Below, in pieces: positions 8,460 through 19,600 of a DNA stretch of 34,818 nt. The translations under genes were made by a program, and so were the position numbers. The stretch's first letter is position 1; every line of letters begins with the position of its first letter. The notes beneath the pieces are model-generated. The model ran no database searches. It had not been told where the DNA came from and saw only the letters and a list, made by a program, of their open reading frames with translations. This DNA is from a virus. The stretch is taken from the IMG/VR virus record IMGVR_UViG_3300010354_000279, positions 1-34,818 of that record. One strand, written 5' to 3'.

Positions 8460-11400
8460 GCCCGACTCCTTTCTGATGGTGCAAAAGTATCAGTTGGAAA
8501 CGAACCCTTTATTCCAGACCAACCATACAGGTAAAATTCTCCATACTTTTTACTGTTGTATCTAGAAATAGTATTATCAGCAACTATCAGAGAATCTGCT
8601 TCTGAAGCAAATCCAGATCCAGAATTGAATTCAGATATCGTACTGTTTGATTCGTGATAGAGTACATTTGTACTATGAGTTGGATTGCTGTTTATACCAA
8701 TAGCAGCATCTGGTAAACTTATAGACGGATCGACTAGAGGAGCAGAAATTTTTATCTGATACAGATGGGGTGGCAATTGTGAGTATGTACCAAAATTATC
8801 AACAGTTTTATCTGTGTTGTATGCAGCAAACCCAGAACTTATTAGTTCTTTTCTATAATTTGCACACTTGGTTGAGTTTGCTCCAGCAGATATTGTTGAC
8901 TTATTCTGTGCCAATATTCCATCACCATCATTTGATCTTGCTATGAATTCATAGCATTTTATAGTTGATCTGTTTGTTGCCATAAGACCATGATACCCGT
9001 TCCATATTGATCTGCTTCGATGACAAACTAAGAGACTGTTATTTGCAGCACAGAATCCTATTCCAGAATTGAACTCAGAGAAAGAATTAGTAGCCTTCAT
9101 ATAGGAATTAAATTCGCAAACAAACCCATGCTTTTGACTTCCAACCGATACTGAATTCGAGCAGTCCATAGATGAACTTGCTATAGCCAAATAATTAGCC
9201 ATCTTTGATCCACTGCTTATTGTTCTTTGTGCATTGATATGGGATTTTATGGTACTTTCCATACCAATACCGTTTGCAGTAACAAAGGCAGCAGGGTCTA
9301 TTGCTCTGAACATATCCTTATGATATTGGTTATCGCTATTTCCTAAATCAGCCAAAAGATTTATCAAAGATTGATTCTTTGAAGAAATACCACAAGAGAA
9401 ACTACAAACAGCAATGTTGGTTGCATTTATGACAGACTCTTCATCCGCAAGCAATCCATAATTTCTTGTCTGTGAGTTTGTTCTTCCGAAATTTACTATA
9501 CAAACATCTTTTAGCAATCCTAGTTTGGACTTCTTTGAAATCTTAATCCCATTATTTCCAAAGCGCAAAATAGTCTTAAAGCACTTGGCTCTTATGTTTG
9601 TTGTTTCTAGTGAATACATTGTTTCTATAGGATTTGTGTCAAGAACATTTGGGTCAAATGTTTTGCTTATTATATTGTCATTTGCTGTTATATTAGAACC
9701 CTGTTCGTATGCAAATGAGTATCTGTCAAAAACAGTTAGTCCCATTGCACCCAATCCTCTATTTCCATCACCAACTTTTAGAAAATTGACAAGACCACTA
9801 TACCATACAGAACCCATAGAACCTTCTCTTGGACTATAATCAGATGTGTTTCCAAAACTAAATCCACCTCCAGATATTCCAGAATTCTCATAGTAAAATG
9901 TTGTTGGATCTAAGAAGTATGAATTTTTTGTTGCCGATCTTTCATTTGAAAATGCTCCCCTTGCTCCCCCTGCTATCTTATTGAAGATAGTAACAGGATT
10001 TGCAACATACTGTGGATATGTACTACCAATCAACTTATGGTATCCATCATTGTCATTAATATCACTTAAACTGGGTACAGGAGCACCAGTTGTTGCTCCT
10101 GTGTTGGTAAAGTATCTCTGCTTGTACCAACCTTGAGGAGTGATATATCCACAGAAGAAAGGACTTTGATTTCCTACTTTTTCCCAACGATCTAATTGTA
10201 GTCCCTTTTCAGTTGCATTATCGTTATACCAAGACCTGATTCTTCTAATCAAAGTAGGCTTGTACAACTGACCGTTTATCGGAGGATAGATGTTGTATGT
10301 CTGTAGTAAATAAGACAACTTTGTTTCATCTCTATATTCACTTGGATATGAAGTGGTGTCTACATCTGCTCCACCACTAAATGGTGGTCTACGGACAGCC
10401 GATCCTTCAAAAGGCCCATAGCCAAATCCAGGATGATTGTCTTCATCCCAAGATGGTACTCCTTCTAGATTTTCTGCTCCAGCAAGAAGATAATCACGAA
10501 CTTTCTTAGCCGCTTGAACAAATTTTCTAGTAGGAATAAAAGGATCAGAGGATTCACCAAAGTAGAATGGAAGGTCTAAATTGATTCCTAAATCTTGTAT
10601 CAACTTCTTATAGAAGTAAGAACATATTGTGGAAGATACCACTATTCTGTTGTATCCAGTTAGAGTTTTGTCATTCCATAAAAGTATGGCACTCTTTGCT
10701 TTTTTCCCGTTTCTTGGATCAATAATCTTGTCGTCCAAAGAATTTATACTCAATCTATAACCACGAATCATAATATCTACTATTTCTACTTGTTGAATAG
10801 GATTATCAAAATAGAATTGATCCAATCCTTGTGATTCCAAAGTCTGTGGATTTGAGAGCATCGTTCCACCATAAAACACAGGAGGCATAGAATTGCTCTG
10901 TTTTGATTCTATTGGAGAATTTCCAGGGCCTGCGGCATAAGTGTATATCGCATCACCCTTTTTTCTTCCCAAAGAAGTCCAATATGGAACCATTGAAAGA
11001 TTTTTATAGGTGTGATTTTCATTCTTTACATGAAGAGTAACTACACCAATTTTGACATCTGTGCTTTGGAATAACTCAGTGTCTAGGCTAGAGTAATTTC
11101 CAGAGTGAGTCATAAAAGGCCCGACATCAACAACTTCATGGCAACCCAATATCATGTCACAGCGGATTGCTTCAACATAGCAGTTATTTGTTGTTATTGT
11201 TCTAGAGAGAGGACTTTTAATATTGTTTCTAGCCCAAAAATAAGAAGGATTAGCCTTCTTTATTTTCAAATGGTCATAGATTCCCAAATAGTCACCAACA
11301 GAGATTTTATCCTGATTTGAGACAACTATTTGGCAGTAGTAACCTTCTCTATCAGGAGCCTTGTCATAATAGTTTATTGCAATAACTTCATGGTCTGTTG

Positions 11401-11722
11401 GTTTTACCCCTTTGATCTTAACTCTTTTTGCAGATTCAAAGTCGATCTTTACATCATCTTCTTCAAAATATTTTTTATAGCCACCATCTGAACTGGACTT
11501 AATAGCACCCAATTGTACAGTAACCATGTTTGTCTTGGAGATTATTTTGTTTCTCAGAACATCAATGGCTTTCCCAAGACTTCTGAAAGGACTACCATCA
11601 ACACCACTATTTGCGTCATCGTCTCCATCAACTTCAACATGAATGGTTATATCTTTGGTTGCACCACTTTCTATAAAGGGTACATCATCTGGATCGTCTA
11701 GAAACTGAAAGTTATTTGGCAT
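8456..11722 (-). CDS. Large beta-helix-like fibre protein A
   Basis: This 1088-residue protein is probably a tail fibre or virion decoration. Residues ~60-200 form an N-terminal region shared with the neighbouring 1073-residue protein: VKIKGVKPTDHEVIAINYYD, then EGYYCQIVVSNQDKISVGDYLGIYD, NPSYFWARN and GCHEVVDV. From about residue 700 a run of roughly 20-25-residue units with N-x-S and G-I/F-A/S-x-x-x-S patterns appears (for example NRSTIKCYEFIARSNDGDGI then LAQNKSTISAG). This is the pattern of a right-handed parallel beta-helix as in phage tailspikes and pectate-lyase folds. The middle part (~330-600) contains unique tyrosine- and proline-rich sequence. I cannot point to catalytic residues, so depolymerase activity is only a possibility. 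The stop overlaps the next start (ATGA). Confidence 0.8.
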   Translation of the reverse strand: MPNNFQFLDDPDDVPFIESGATKDITIHVEVDGDDDANSGVDGSPFRSLGKAIDVLRNKIISKTNMVTVQLGAIKSSSDGGYKKYFEEDDVKIDFESAKRVKIKGVKPTDHEVIAINYYDKAPDREGYYCQIVVSNQDKISVGDYLGIYDHLKIKKANPSYFWARNNIKSPLSRTITTNNCYVEAIRCDMILGCHEVVDVGPFMTHSGNYSSLDTELFQSTDVKIGVVTLHVKNENHTYKNLSMVPYWTSLGRKKGDAIYTYAAGPGNSPIESKQSNSMPPVFYGGTMLSNPQTLESQGLDQFYFDNPIQQVEIVDIMIRGYRLSINSLDDKIIDPRNGKKAKSAILLWNDKTLTGYNRIVVSSTICSYFYKKLIQDLGINLDLPFYFGESSDPFIPTRKFVQAAKKVRDYLLAGAENLEGVPSWDEDNHPGFGYGPFEGSAVRRPPFSGGADVDTTSYPSEYRDETKLSYLLQTYNIYPPINGQLYKPTLIRRIRSWYNDNATEKGLQLDRWEKVGNQSPFFCGYITPQGWYKQRYFTNTGATTGAPVPSLSDINDNDGYHKLIGSTYPQYVANPVTIFNKIAGGARGAFSNERSATKNSYFLDPTTFYYENSGISGGGFSFGNTSDYSPREGSMGSVWYSGLVNFLKVGDGNRGLGAMGLTVFDRYSFAYEQGSNITANDNIISKTFDPNVLDTNPIETMYSLETTNIRAKCFKTILRFGNNGIKISKKSKLGLLKDVCIVNFGRTNSQTRNYGLLADEESVINATNIAVCSFSCGISSKNQSLINLLADLGNSDNQYHKDMFRAIDPAAFVTANGIGMESTIKSHINAQRTISSGSKMANYLAIASSSMDCSNSVSVGSQKHGFVCEFNSYMKATNSFSEFNSGIGFCAANNSLLVCHRSRSIWNGYHGLMATNRSTIKCYEFIARSNDGDGILAQNKSTISAGANSTKCANYRKELISSGFAAYNTDKTVDNFGTYSQLPPHLYQIKISAPLVDPSISLPDAAIGINSNPTHSTNVLYHESNSTISEFNSGSGFASEADSLIVADNTISRYNSKKYGEFYLYGWSGIKGSFPTDTFAPSERSRA

Positions 11723-11738
11723 TATCTATCTCCCAATA

Positions 11739-14700
11739 TTAATATGTAGGATATCCGTCACCAGAAGATTGTTGTGGAGTGCTAGAAGTGTTTATGGAAA
11801 TAATTTCAGCAGCAGTTGCCCCAACATTGACTGTGATTGCTCCAGTATCAGGATCGGTCTTACCCAGGTTCAAGATATAGGGAGTGTTGTTTACAAAGCC
11901 TAATTGGGACACTGGATCAAATAATTCTGCTGCCGATAGGAAATCTTCAGAAGAATATCTGATTATCTTATTTGCTAACTTTGGATCAAGCGTTCCTTGT
12001 CCCTGATTACCGAATATTCCTGTTTCTAGCGTAATTTGATCGGTGATAACCAATTCGCTTCCGTTTCTATTTCCAGAGTAACCAATCAAAGTTGCTGGCT
12101 TCAGCATTCCTGATTCTTTAGCACTTCCTGGGTATAGAGGCTGAATCCTAACACCAGTTCTTATGTCATAATAACCAAAATTTGCAATTCTTCCTGCAAA
12201 TGCAATTTTTGCAGAGTCTCTAATTTCAACATCATAATTTGGTAGAATTAGTCCAATAGGTCTTTTTGGAGTTCTGTGGGCTATACCTTGAGAAACACAG
12301 ATGATATTTTCTAGTAGAGAATTAGAATCTGCTGTGCAAGCAAGGGTATTCGATTGCATAAAGAAACTATCTGTTGGTGTTTCTGCTGTATTTCCAGCCA
12401 ATATGTTTTCAACACTTGTTGATGGGCTACAAGCACCTCTTGCTGTATTTCCTCCTGGGGGGAAAGCAGCACCTGGCCCTTGTGCCAAATCATAGTAGAC
12501 GCCACACCCTATGAGATAACCCTTGCATCCTAATATCTTTCCAATAGTAAGTCCAGAGAAAGCACCATACTCTCCTTCCAATCCACCTATAATTGTATTG
12601 TATCTTGTTTTTGATACTGGAATTTGAGCAGTAACACCCACACTTTCTGCATATGGAATACAAATAGATGCTATTGGTGTTGACTCTGGAATCAAAGCAT
12701 TCAACATATCATTTGTGTTTCCACCGTCAAAGGAAGCAGGATTGAAAACAGCATTATCACAATACTTAAATGTTGCATCACAAAGAGATCCAGCAGAAGA
12801 ACCACCATAACAATAACCCACAACATTCGAATACACACAACTAACATCTTTCAATCTTCCGTGTTCTCCACCCAATCTAGAGTTATCGTTGGTTTCAAAG
12901 AAAGAAGCATTGACAAAGGAATCAGTAGAAGAAGCCAACCCCGATATACCATTAAATCTTGCTTGTGATATGTTTGTAGGATTCTCAAACTTATAATATG
13001 GCTGCTCGTAACCATAGAACAAGTCCCATTCTATTGGTTCTTTTGATGAATCGCCACAAATTATGGTAGACATATCGTTTGCAACTATTCCATCTTTCTT
13101 ATTAGAAGATGCTATAACATCAAACGCTCTAATTTCTCCAGAAGAGAATGCATGAATTCCATTACCGTAGTTGTAACAGGCTCTTCCCGAGTTTATTGTT
13201 ACAAGGCTTCCGTTTGAGGAAAAGAAACCATCAGAACCATTGAAACAAGAGAATGCCGAGTCTGCATTTATGAAACTCTTTCCTACTGCTACTATTCCAT
13301 ATTTTTTAGAACAAGTGGAAACTGCTGCATAGGCATTGATATATGAATTTTCTGCTGCATAGTAATTTGCAAATAAATTTCCACTACCAATGGAACGATG
13401 AGCATTGATATTGGAGTGGTTTCTTGCCTCATATCCAGTATAATTACAACAAGAGAATGCCCCAACCTCTCTGAAAACTTCTGGATCAGAGAATTTATCT
13501 GCCAAGATATTAACTGTTGATTTGTTATTTGCAAATATACCAGCACCTTTTCTGAAACCTACTACTGCAACCTGATGTAGATTTACAGATGAACTATTCT
13601 CGACCCTTATACCATGACCAGTAGAACCAATTTCAGAAACAAGAATGATGTTTTTGATTTCGGTGGGCTTGCTATTATTGCAGATTATAAACCCATCAGA
13701 TTTGCAGCGAATGATAGATTTGAAACCTTTAGCACGGAAATCGTTGGTATCTCTATAATTTCTGGTAACTATGTTGTCTCCACTAGTTTGGGCAAGTCGA
13801 TCATATCTTTCCCATCCATCACCAATGGACTCAACTGTGAGTCCATCAAGATACATTCCAGTAAGACCTATTCTATTATCAATGATTTGCGAGTGTTGTA
13901 GATTAGAAAGTTGAGAAGAGCCATTTCCATCTTGGAAATTGAAATATGTTGAGAATAATCCACCACCACCAGCAGCAAGTATACCATACTTATAGTGAGA
14001 GGAACTTCTGTATCCTGGTATGGAGGCTATATCTCCATTCCCAGATACTCCAGAAGAAAGACCGCTGAAGAAAAGAGGATCTTCTAATACAGAAGAAGAA
14101 CCATATCCCTGTTCAAATCTACCAATAACACCTTGAGGTGTCATATATGCTCTTCTAGCAAAATCTACTGTATATTCAGTAAGACCTATTGTGTAAGTCG
14201 GATTATAGTTTTTAATCCTAACAGTAACATAGTCAACTTTGTTTCCAGGATTGGATTTATTTATGAAAGAACCATCTGTTGTTCTAGTAAAATCTAAGTC
14301 GATTTTATCGACTATTTCGTGAACACCAACCATTAGTGATGCTCTCAATTTTTCAGCAGTCACTGGATATGGTGTTGCAAATACTCTACCGTTTACATCA
14401 TCTCTAAATCTATAAAATGAAGGATTCAGATATTTTTGATATCTATTGTCATATACTGCAAGATATTCACCTATCTTCAAACTAGCACCATTGCTTATTA
14501 CAAACTGTGCATAGAATCCATCTTCAGAAGCCAATTCTGTATTAGAAAACTTACTGTTAACAGTCGTCAATAAACTGTGTTTTGCTGCATCATAATAAGA
14601 AACACCGAATATTGAGTGATCTGTCGGTGCTATTCCTTCAATTACTAATCTTTCACCAACAGGGTGGTCGATTACAACTGGAACATCAAACGAATGAGCA

Positions 14701-14960
14701 GTTAGGGTTCTTCTAGCATCTAGCGTAGAACCTTCCGTGTCTTCAAACTTTATCGTAATTTTGACTTCATCATCAATAAACTGATCGTTTAGAGAATTCA
14801 ATGCACTTTGTATTTGAAAATCAGCAGACGGTTGCGATTGCAATTTCTTCAAAAAGACACTTTTATATGGATTTGGGATAGGAGTACCGTTGGACAACTT
14901 TTTGTAGAAATTGTTGTCTAGATTAGATACATCAAAATTGAAACCAGCGGTATATGACAT
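11739..14960 (-). CDS. Large beta-helix-like fibre protein B, paralogue of A
   Basis: This 1073-residue protein has the same architecture as its downstream neighbour. The N-terminal region includes LVIEGIAPTDHSIFGVSYYD, then DGFYAQFVISNGASLKIGEYLAVYD, LNPSFYRFRDD and GVHEIVD. These align segment by segment with protein A. Residues ~440-650 hold beta-helix-like repeats such as NNKSTVNILADKFSDPEVFR, ENSYINAYAAVSTCSKKYGI, GSFINADSAF-like units and EIRAFDVIASSNKKDGIVAN. The C-terminal third is different from A, with glycine- and alanine-rich non-repeat sequence, and ends SSGDGYPTY. The pair presumably arose by duplication and then diverged. A role in host recognition or surface glycan binding is inferred from fold pattern and position after the collar fibre. 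Confidence 0.8.
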   Translation of the reverse strand: MSYTAGFNFDVSNLDNNFYKKLSNGTPIPNPYKSVFLKKLQSQPSADFQIQSALNSLNDQFIDDEVKITIKFEDTEGSTLDARRTLTAHSFDVPVVIDHPVGERLVIEGIAPTDHSIFGVSYYDAAKHSLLTTVNSKFSNTELASEDGFYAQFVISNGASLKIGEYLAVYDNRYQKYLNPSFYRFRDDVNGRVFATPYPVTAEKLRASLMVGVHEIVDKIDLDFTRTTDGSFINKSNPGNKVDYVTVRIKNYNPTYTIGLTEYTVDFARRAYMTPQGVIGRFEQGYGSSSVLEDPLFFSGLSSGVSGNGDIASIPGYRSSSHYKYGILAAGGGGLFSTYFNFQDGNGSSQLSNLQHSQIIDNRIGLTGMYLDGLTVESIGDGWERYDRLAQTSGDNIVTRNYRDTNDFRAKGFKSIIRCKSDGFIICNNSKPTEIKNIILVSEIGSTGHGIRVENSSSVNLHQVAVVGFRKGAGIFANNKSTVNILADKFSDPEVFREVGAFSCCNYTGYEARNHSNINAHRSIGSGNLFANYYAAENSYINAYAAVSTCSKKYGIVAVGKSFINADSAFSCFNGSDGFFSSNGSLVTINSGRACYNYGNGIHAFSSGEIRAFDVIASSNKKDGIVANDMSTIICGDSSKEPIEWDLFYGYEQPYYKFENPTNISQARFNGISGLASSTDSFVNASFFETNDNSRLGGEHGRLKDVSCVYSNVVGYCYGGSSAGSLCDATFKYCDNAVFNPASFDGGNTNDMLNALIPESTPIASICIPYAESVGVTAQIPVSKTRYNTIIGGLEGEYGAFSGLTIGKILGCKGYLIGCGVYYDLAQGPGAAFPPGGNTARGACSPSTSVENILAGNTAETPTDSFFMQSNTLACTADSNSLLENIICVSQGIAHRTPKRPIGLILPNYDVEIRDSAKIAFAGRIANFGYYDIRTGVRIQPLYPGSAKESGMLKPATLIGYSGNRNGSELVITDQITLETGIFGNQGQGTLDPKLANKIIRYSSEDFLSAAELFDPVSQLGFVNNTPYILNLGKTDPDTGAITVNVGATAAEIISINTSSTPQQSSGDGYPTY

Positions 14961-14972
14961 TGTTTCTCCCTA

Positions 14973-16601
14973 TCAATACACAAACTTTACATTATCTATT
15001 GTTAACTTATTTGCCTTAAACTGAGCACCTGTCGAAGTTGACAGATAGTATGAATATTTGTAGTTTGTTCCAGTTCCGCCTTCATATGTTCTTGCTGCAA
15101 CAGTAGCAGAGAAAGGCACTTTCATTTTCTTTATGTCTCCTTGAACATAATGTGGTATGACAACAGAATCGAATTCTGTGGTTGAGTTTCCATATCCTAT
15201 TATGTTTACTTCCACTGTTCCATCAACGGAGCCATTTGTCGGTTCTATTTCAAGAGTTCCATTGAAATAAATTATTCCTTTTCTTCCAACAGGTGCATCT
15301 GAAGTAATACCCAATTGAACAACAACAGCGGAGGGTCTTGGGGAGCCATTTTTGTGTGATCTTTGTGTTTTGTCTATACTGATGTTAGATCCACTAGGAG
15401 CAGTGACCTTAAATGTAGGCACACCATTTGTTACTGTTTGGACTGTCAAAATATCATTTACTGCAATATTATTTTCGTTGTATGTCAAGTCTTTACTATT
15501 TGAAATATTGTGTTTTGTGAATCTCCAAGTCGAACCATCATATCGGATCAAATCACCGTCCGAAGCAGTAATTCCCTTTTCCACATTTGTTAGACTTTCT
15601 ACATTTACATCCAATAGGGCAAATTCAGACTCAGCCTTTGCTCTGATTATCCAATTTGCAACAGAGTATGGCTGCATATTGTTGTGTGAAGAATTTCCTC
15701 CAACAGAATTTGTCTTGTATGATGGGGCAATAAATCCGTCTGATGGTTTTGTTGCCGCATTTCCATCGTAATCAAAATTTGGAGTTCCTATTCTATTGTC
15801 GCTGCCCCACCAATGGTCAACTCCCTCATTTGTTCCTATTGCTGGTCTGTGGTTGTGGCTTGGCATTTCGGCAATGGAGAGTTGGTGCTGTTCTTCTCCA
15901 CCAAATTCTCCTATGAGTCTTGTTGAAAGTCCTTCACCAGAACCAGCACCAACCATAGTTCTACCACGGAAATCTGGCAACTTGAAACGACCATCTAAAA
16001 CTTCTCCATAAACAGATCCTATCAGCCTATAGAGATCGGGATATGCGTCAATACTTACATAAGATCCATCGCAAAGGAGCCAATTCTTTGGTATAGAATC
16101 TGTATTTCCTATGAAAGAGGTAAGAGTTCCTATGGGCTGTATTGCGGATATATTAACATATCCACGATAAGATATACCATTAACAATTCCAGGGGTTCCT
16201 AAAACAACAAATCCATTATCTACCTTTTGTATGACTGCTATTCTTGTTGTTCCTAAAGCAATCGGTGGTGAATTGCGCAAAGAACCAGAAATACTATCAC
16301 TTAAAAACCAAACTTCTCCACTAGAAACGGATGTTCCTTCCATTCCTTTTGGAACAGTAGTTGTGAATCCTTGAGTCACAATTGTTACTCTACCACTACT
16401 TATGTCAGTGACTATTCCAACTATGGAAGATAGAAGACGACTAGATGCATTAGCCTTTACTAATTTTCCTGTTTGATCGTATGCGACAACTGTTCCATTT
16501 GTTATGGAACTATCCCCAACATCAACCGAAATCTCAATTTTATTGAGTGGTTTCAGATAAACTTCATATGGATTGTTTCCGAAAATTCTAGTCGTTGACA
16601 T
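14973..16601 (-). CDS. Tail fibre with phage tail-collar domain (gp12-like position)
   Basis: This is a 542-residue fibre protein. Residues ~1-150 are beta-rich. Residues ~154-322 form a clear tail-collar domain (as in T4 gp12 and many short tail fibres): IQPIGTLTSFIGNTDSIPKN, WLLCDGSYVSIDAYPDLYRL, IGSVYGE, then FKLPDFRGRTMVGAG, MPSHNHRP and SSHNNMQPYSVANWIIRA. The histidines in SHNHRP and SSHNN resemble the metal-binding histidines of this domain. Beyond it lie ~220 residues of unrecognised beta-rich sequence, so the collar is internal rather than C-terminal. It probably contacts the cell surface as a short fibre. It sits in the gene 10-12 region by synteny. The Shine-Dalgarno before the ATG is AGGAGA. 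Confidence 0.88.
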   Translation of the reverse strand: MSTTRIFGNNPYEVYLKPLNKIEISVDVGDSSITNGTVVAYDQTGKLVKANASSRLLSSIVGIVTDISSGRVTIVTQGFTTTVPKGMEGTSVSSGEVWFLSDSISGSLRNSPPIALGTTRIAVIQKVDNGFVVLGTPGIVNGISYRGYVNISAIQPIGTLTSFIGNTDSIPKNWLLCDGSYVSIDAYPDLYRLIGSVYGEVLDGRFKLPDFRGRTMVGAGSGEGLSTRLIGEFGGEEQHQLSIAEMPSHNHRPAIGTNEGVDHWWGSDNRIGTPNFDYDGNAATKPSDGFIAPSYKTNSVGGNSSHNNMQPYSVANWIIRAKAESEFALLDVNVESLTNVEKGITASDGDLIRYDGSTWRFTKHNISNSKDLTYNENNIAVNDILTVQTVTNGVPTFKVTAPSGSNISIDKTQRSHKNGSPRPSAVVVQLGITSDAPVGRKGIIYFNGTLEIEPTNGSVDGTVEVNIIGYGNSTTEFDSVVIPHYVQGDIKKMKVPFSATVAARTYEGGTGTNYKYSYYLSTSTGAQFKANKLTIDNVKFVY

Positions 16602-16613
16602 TTTTCTCTCCTA

Positions 16614-19600
16614 TTAAACCATTCCAACCAATTTTCCTGCAACAGAACCAGAGAATCCAGAAGAATCTAACGAATACACAGATTCAAAGAATCTGTGATA
16701 TGTTGTGGATACTGTGTCTACATCACGAAGAACTGAAATAGAATCTTTTCTTAAGTTTCTGATATCTCCCGAGGCAGAAGCACCTACCACACCAACATTT
16801 GTTATGTCTATTGCAGTTACAACATTTGGTGTTTCTGCTAAAGGAACAGAGAGATTGGATACGGTGAAAATCTTAGGGCCCGAACTACCAGTAAATATTG
16901 GATAATAACCTCCATTACCCAAAATAATGTTTTGGAAATAACGGTCGCATTCTGCCTTTTCAAATGATACTGACCGTTTTTCGTAAGGCTTGGGGGACAT
17001 TCCTTTAGATAGTTGAAGTCCAGTTATGTAAATTGATTTTCCATCACCCAAAGTTAATCCCATTTCTATAAATGGAGCAACAAACGATGAATTTGTCCCC
17101 AAAAGACCAGGGAATGTTAAACTCTCCGCAGAGAATATGAAGTTATATCTTTGATATGAATTTGTAAGATTCAGAGTGTAGAAGTTTCCACCAGAAACAC
17201 CAGAACCACTAGAGAGGAATGCTCCTCTTGACTCTATTATTCCATAAGTGGTTCCAGCATTCCAAACAAATGCTGTTCCTATTGTTATTCCGACTGTTGA
17301 AGTAGAATCTGTCTTCGCAAAGAAAGAGAAATTGAAATCACTACCAGAAATAGTTTTGTGATCTGGTATTATTGAATATAGTCTAGGTCTACCAGACGCA
17401 TTACCACCAGTAACTTGCATCATTCTCAATTCATAATTTGGTGGGGATGCCATCGAAGGAAGAGTTGAACTTATTGGTTGTCTTCTAACAATAATCGACC
17501 TTGATCTATTTTTTGTATCAAAGAAATAACCATCTGCAATGTATCCAGATACAATCGTATTAGAGAATGGTGTAGAGGCAAGACCATCATATGTTGTTCC
17601 AAATGGATAAACTTGTCTTGTGGTTTGACCAAATGTTATTCCGTTGTTAATTCCAGAATCAAATCCCAAATAAGTTCCACCAGCCGCATCCAACCTTCTC
17701 CAAAGATCAAATCCAGAATTCAGAATTTTATTTGTTCCAGCAACTTGTCCTATGATGCTAAAGTCTTTCAGTTCTCCTGTATCTTTATCATAGTAAACAG
17801 GTTGTGTTTCAAAAGATGTTATTGAATATGTTAGTCCTAGTCCCTGATAGTGTTGGAAAAGACCCATTCTCTTTCCATCAATTAAGCCTAAGTATATGAA
17901 TACTGGTTTGGCTACATTAGCACCAGATTGATAGAATGTTATAGGATCGAATAGATTTCCAGGTGAATATGTAACACCACCATAGCAATTGCTCTTGTTT
18001 CCACCAAATGTTCCACCAAGATAGAAAAGCCATCCAGCAGATAAGCCCAAACTAGTAATACTGCTGTATCCTGTAGCACCTGATGTTGGTATCTCAAAAA
18101 CACCTTGTCTTACTATGACTCCATAATTTATGGGAGATACGGTAATTCCTATCGTAGAAGATACACGAATCAAGTCGTTATCCCCACCACTAGAACCCTG
18201 AAGGGTAGCACCACCATTTTGGAACAATAGACCATTTGTTGCTGCAAAAGAACCAACCGTTATTCCTTGTGGGAAAGTATCAACAAATACTTTTATTCCA
18301 CTCAATCCATTTGCAGGAAGATTATCATAAACATAGCCACGAACAGTGAATCCATTTCCAACTATAGAGACATTCTCATTGACTGAGAACAGAGATTGGG
18401 TATAGGTAGCACCAGCACCACTTATGACTGGAACTTGCAGCAAGAAATCATCAGAAGTGATCTTTTCCAATATTCCGATTACTTCTGAATCTTTGTACCC
18501 ATCAAAAGGATCAGCGTCCCACCTTGCTCTTTTATATTGACCAAAATTATTATAAGTCAGAACTGTTCCTTCTTTGAAGAAAGATAGTGGCTCTGCAAAC
18601 ATTCCACCATCTGCTGTAGCCTTTATTTCCACCAAATCACGATTTTGCCAACTATAGTGGAGAACTTGCTTTTCTCTTGTTGATGGAACACTAAACTTAG
18701 TTGCTTCTGTTCTGAAACTTCCCTCTCCACCAGTGCCATTTGCTATTGTTCCTATTTTTACTTCTGAACTTGGGAACATCTCTAGTGCATCAAAGTCTGT
18801 TATTCCTTCTCTTTTTATCTTTAGAGAGCCAACCTGTGCTCCAGTAACAGACTGATAAATTTTCCATCCAGAAGGAATGGATGCGGTGTCCTGTCCTATA
18901 GTTCTGAGAGATATAAACGGAGAACTTCCACTTACTCCTATGAATTTGAATCCACCATCAGAAGAGACATATCCTTTTTGGGTTTCGAGATATTCAGATG
19001 ATGTAAATGCATAGTAAGTGTTTCCATTATCAGAACTTTTGTAGACAAATAGTTTATCTCCAGAAATCCCCTTAACAACAAATCCTGAACCAGAACCACC
19101 TGCCAAAACTGAATTTATAGTCAAACCGCTAAGTGAGCCAGGTGCATCTGTGTTACCAGCAGATGCTAAGAATATAAGTCTATCATCAACATGGAATTGT
19201 GATGAATTTATTACTACTTGAGAACCATCAAAGAATATTTCTCCACGGAATCTGTGTGATCCATCTATGTTGTATGGCAAAGAATCTTTTGCAAAGACCT
19301 TTAGTGGTCTGAAAACTCCATCACCTCTACTACCACTAGCACCGATAGAAACAATATCAAAATCAGAGACAGAAACGGTTGCTCCACAGGCTCCGACAAA
19401 GGGAGAGGAAAGTTGAAGATTATCATAATTTATTCTGATAGCGAAGGTGTTTCCCTCCCATTCAGAACCAACGCTACTATTTGGATTAGAAAGACCAATA
19501 AGCCCTAACCCATATCCATTTGCGCCTGTCGATGCAAAATTAAGACGGAATACCTCAACTGCTCCAGACGGCCCTGACACTTGCCTTGAGTGGATGATAC

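Noticed and set aside
12301-12505. Short open frames on both strands inside the beta-helix gene B
   Set aside because: They are out-of-frame shadows of the long gene, with no ribosome-binding site and no recognisable protein features.
14255-14266. CATAAATAA late-promoter-like string on the minus strand
   Set aside because: It lies inside the beta-helix gene far from any start codon; it shows that such A/T-rich strings occur by chance here.
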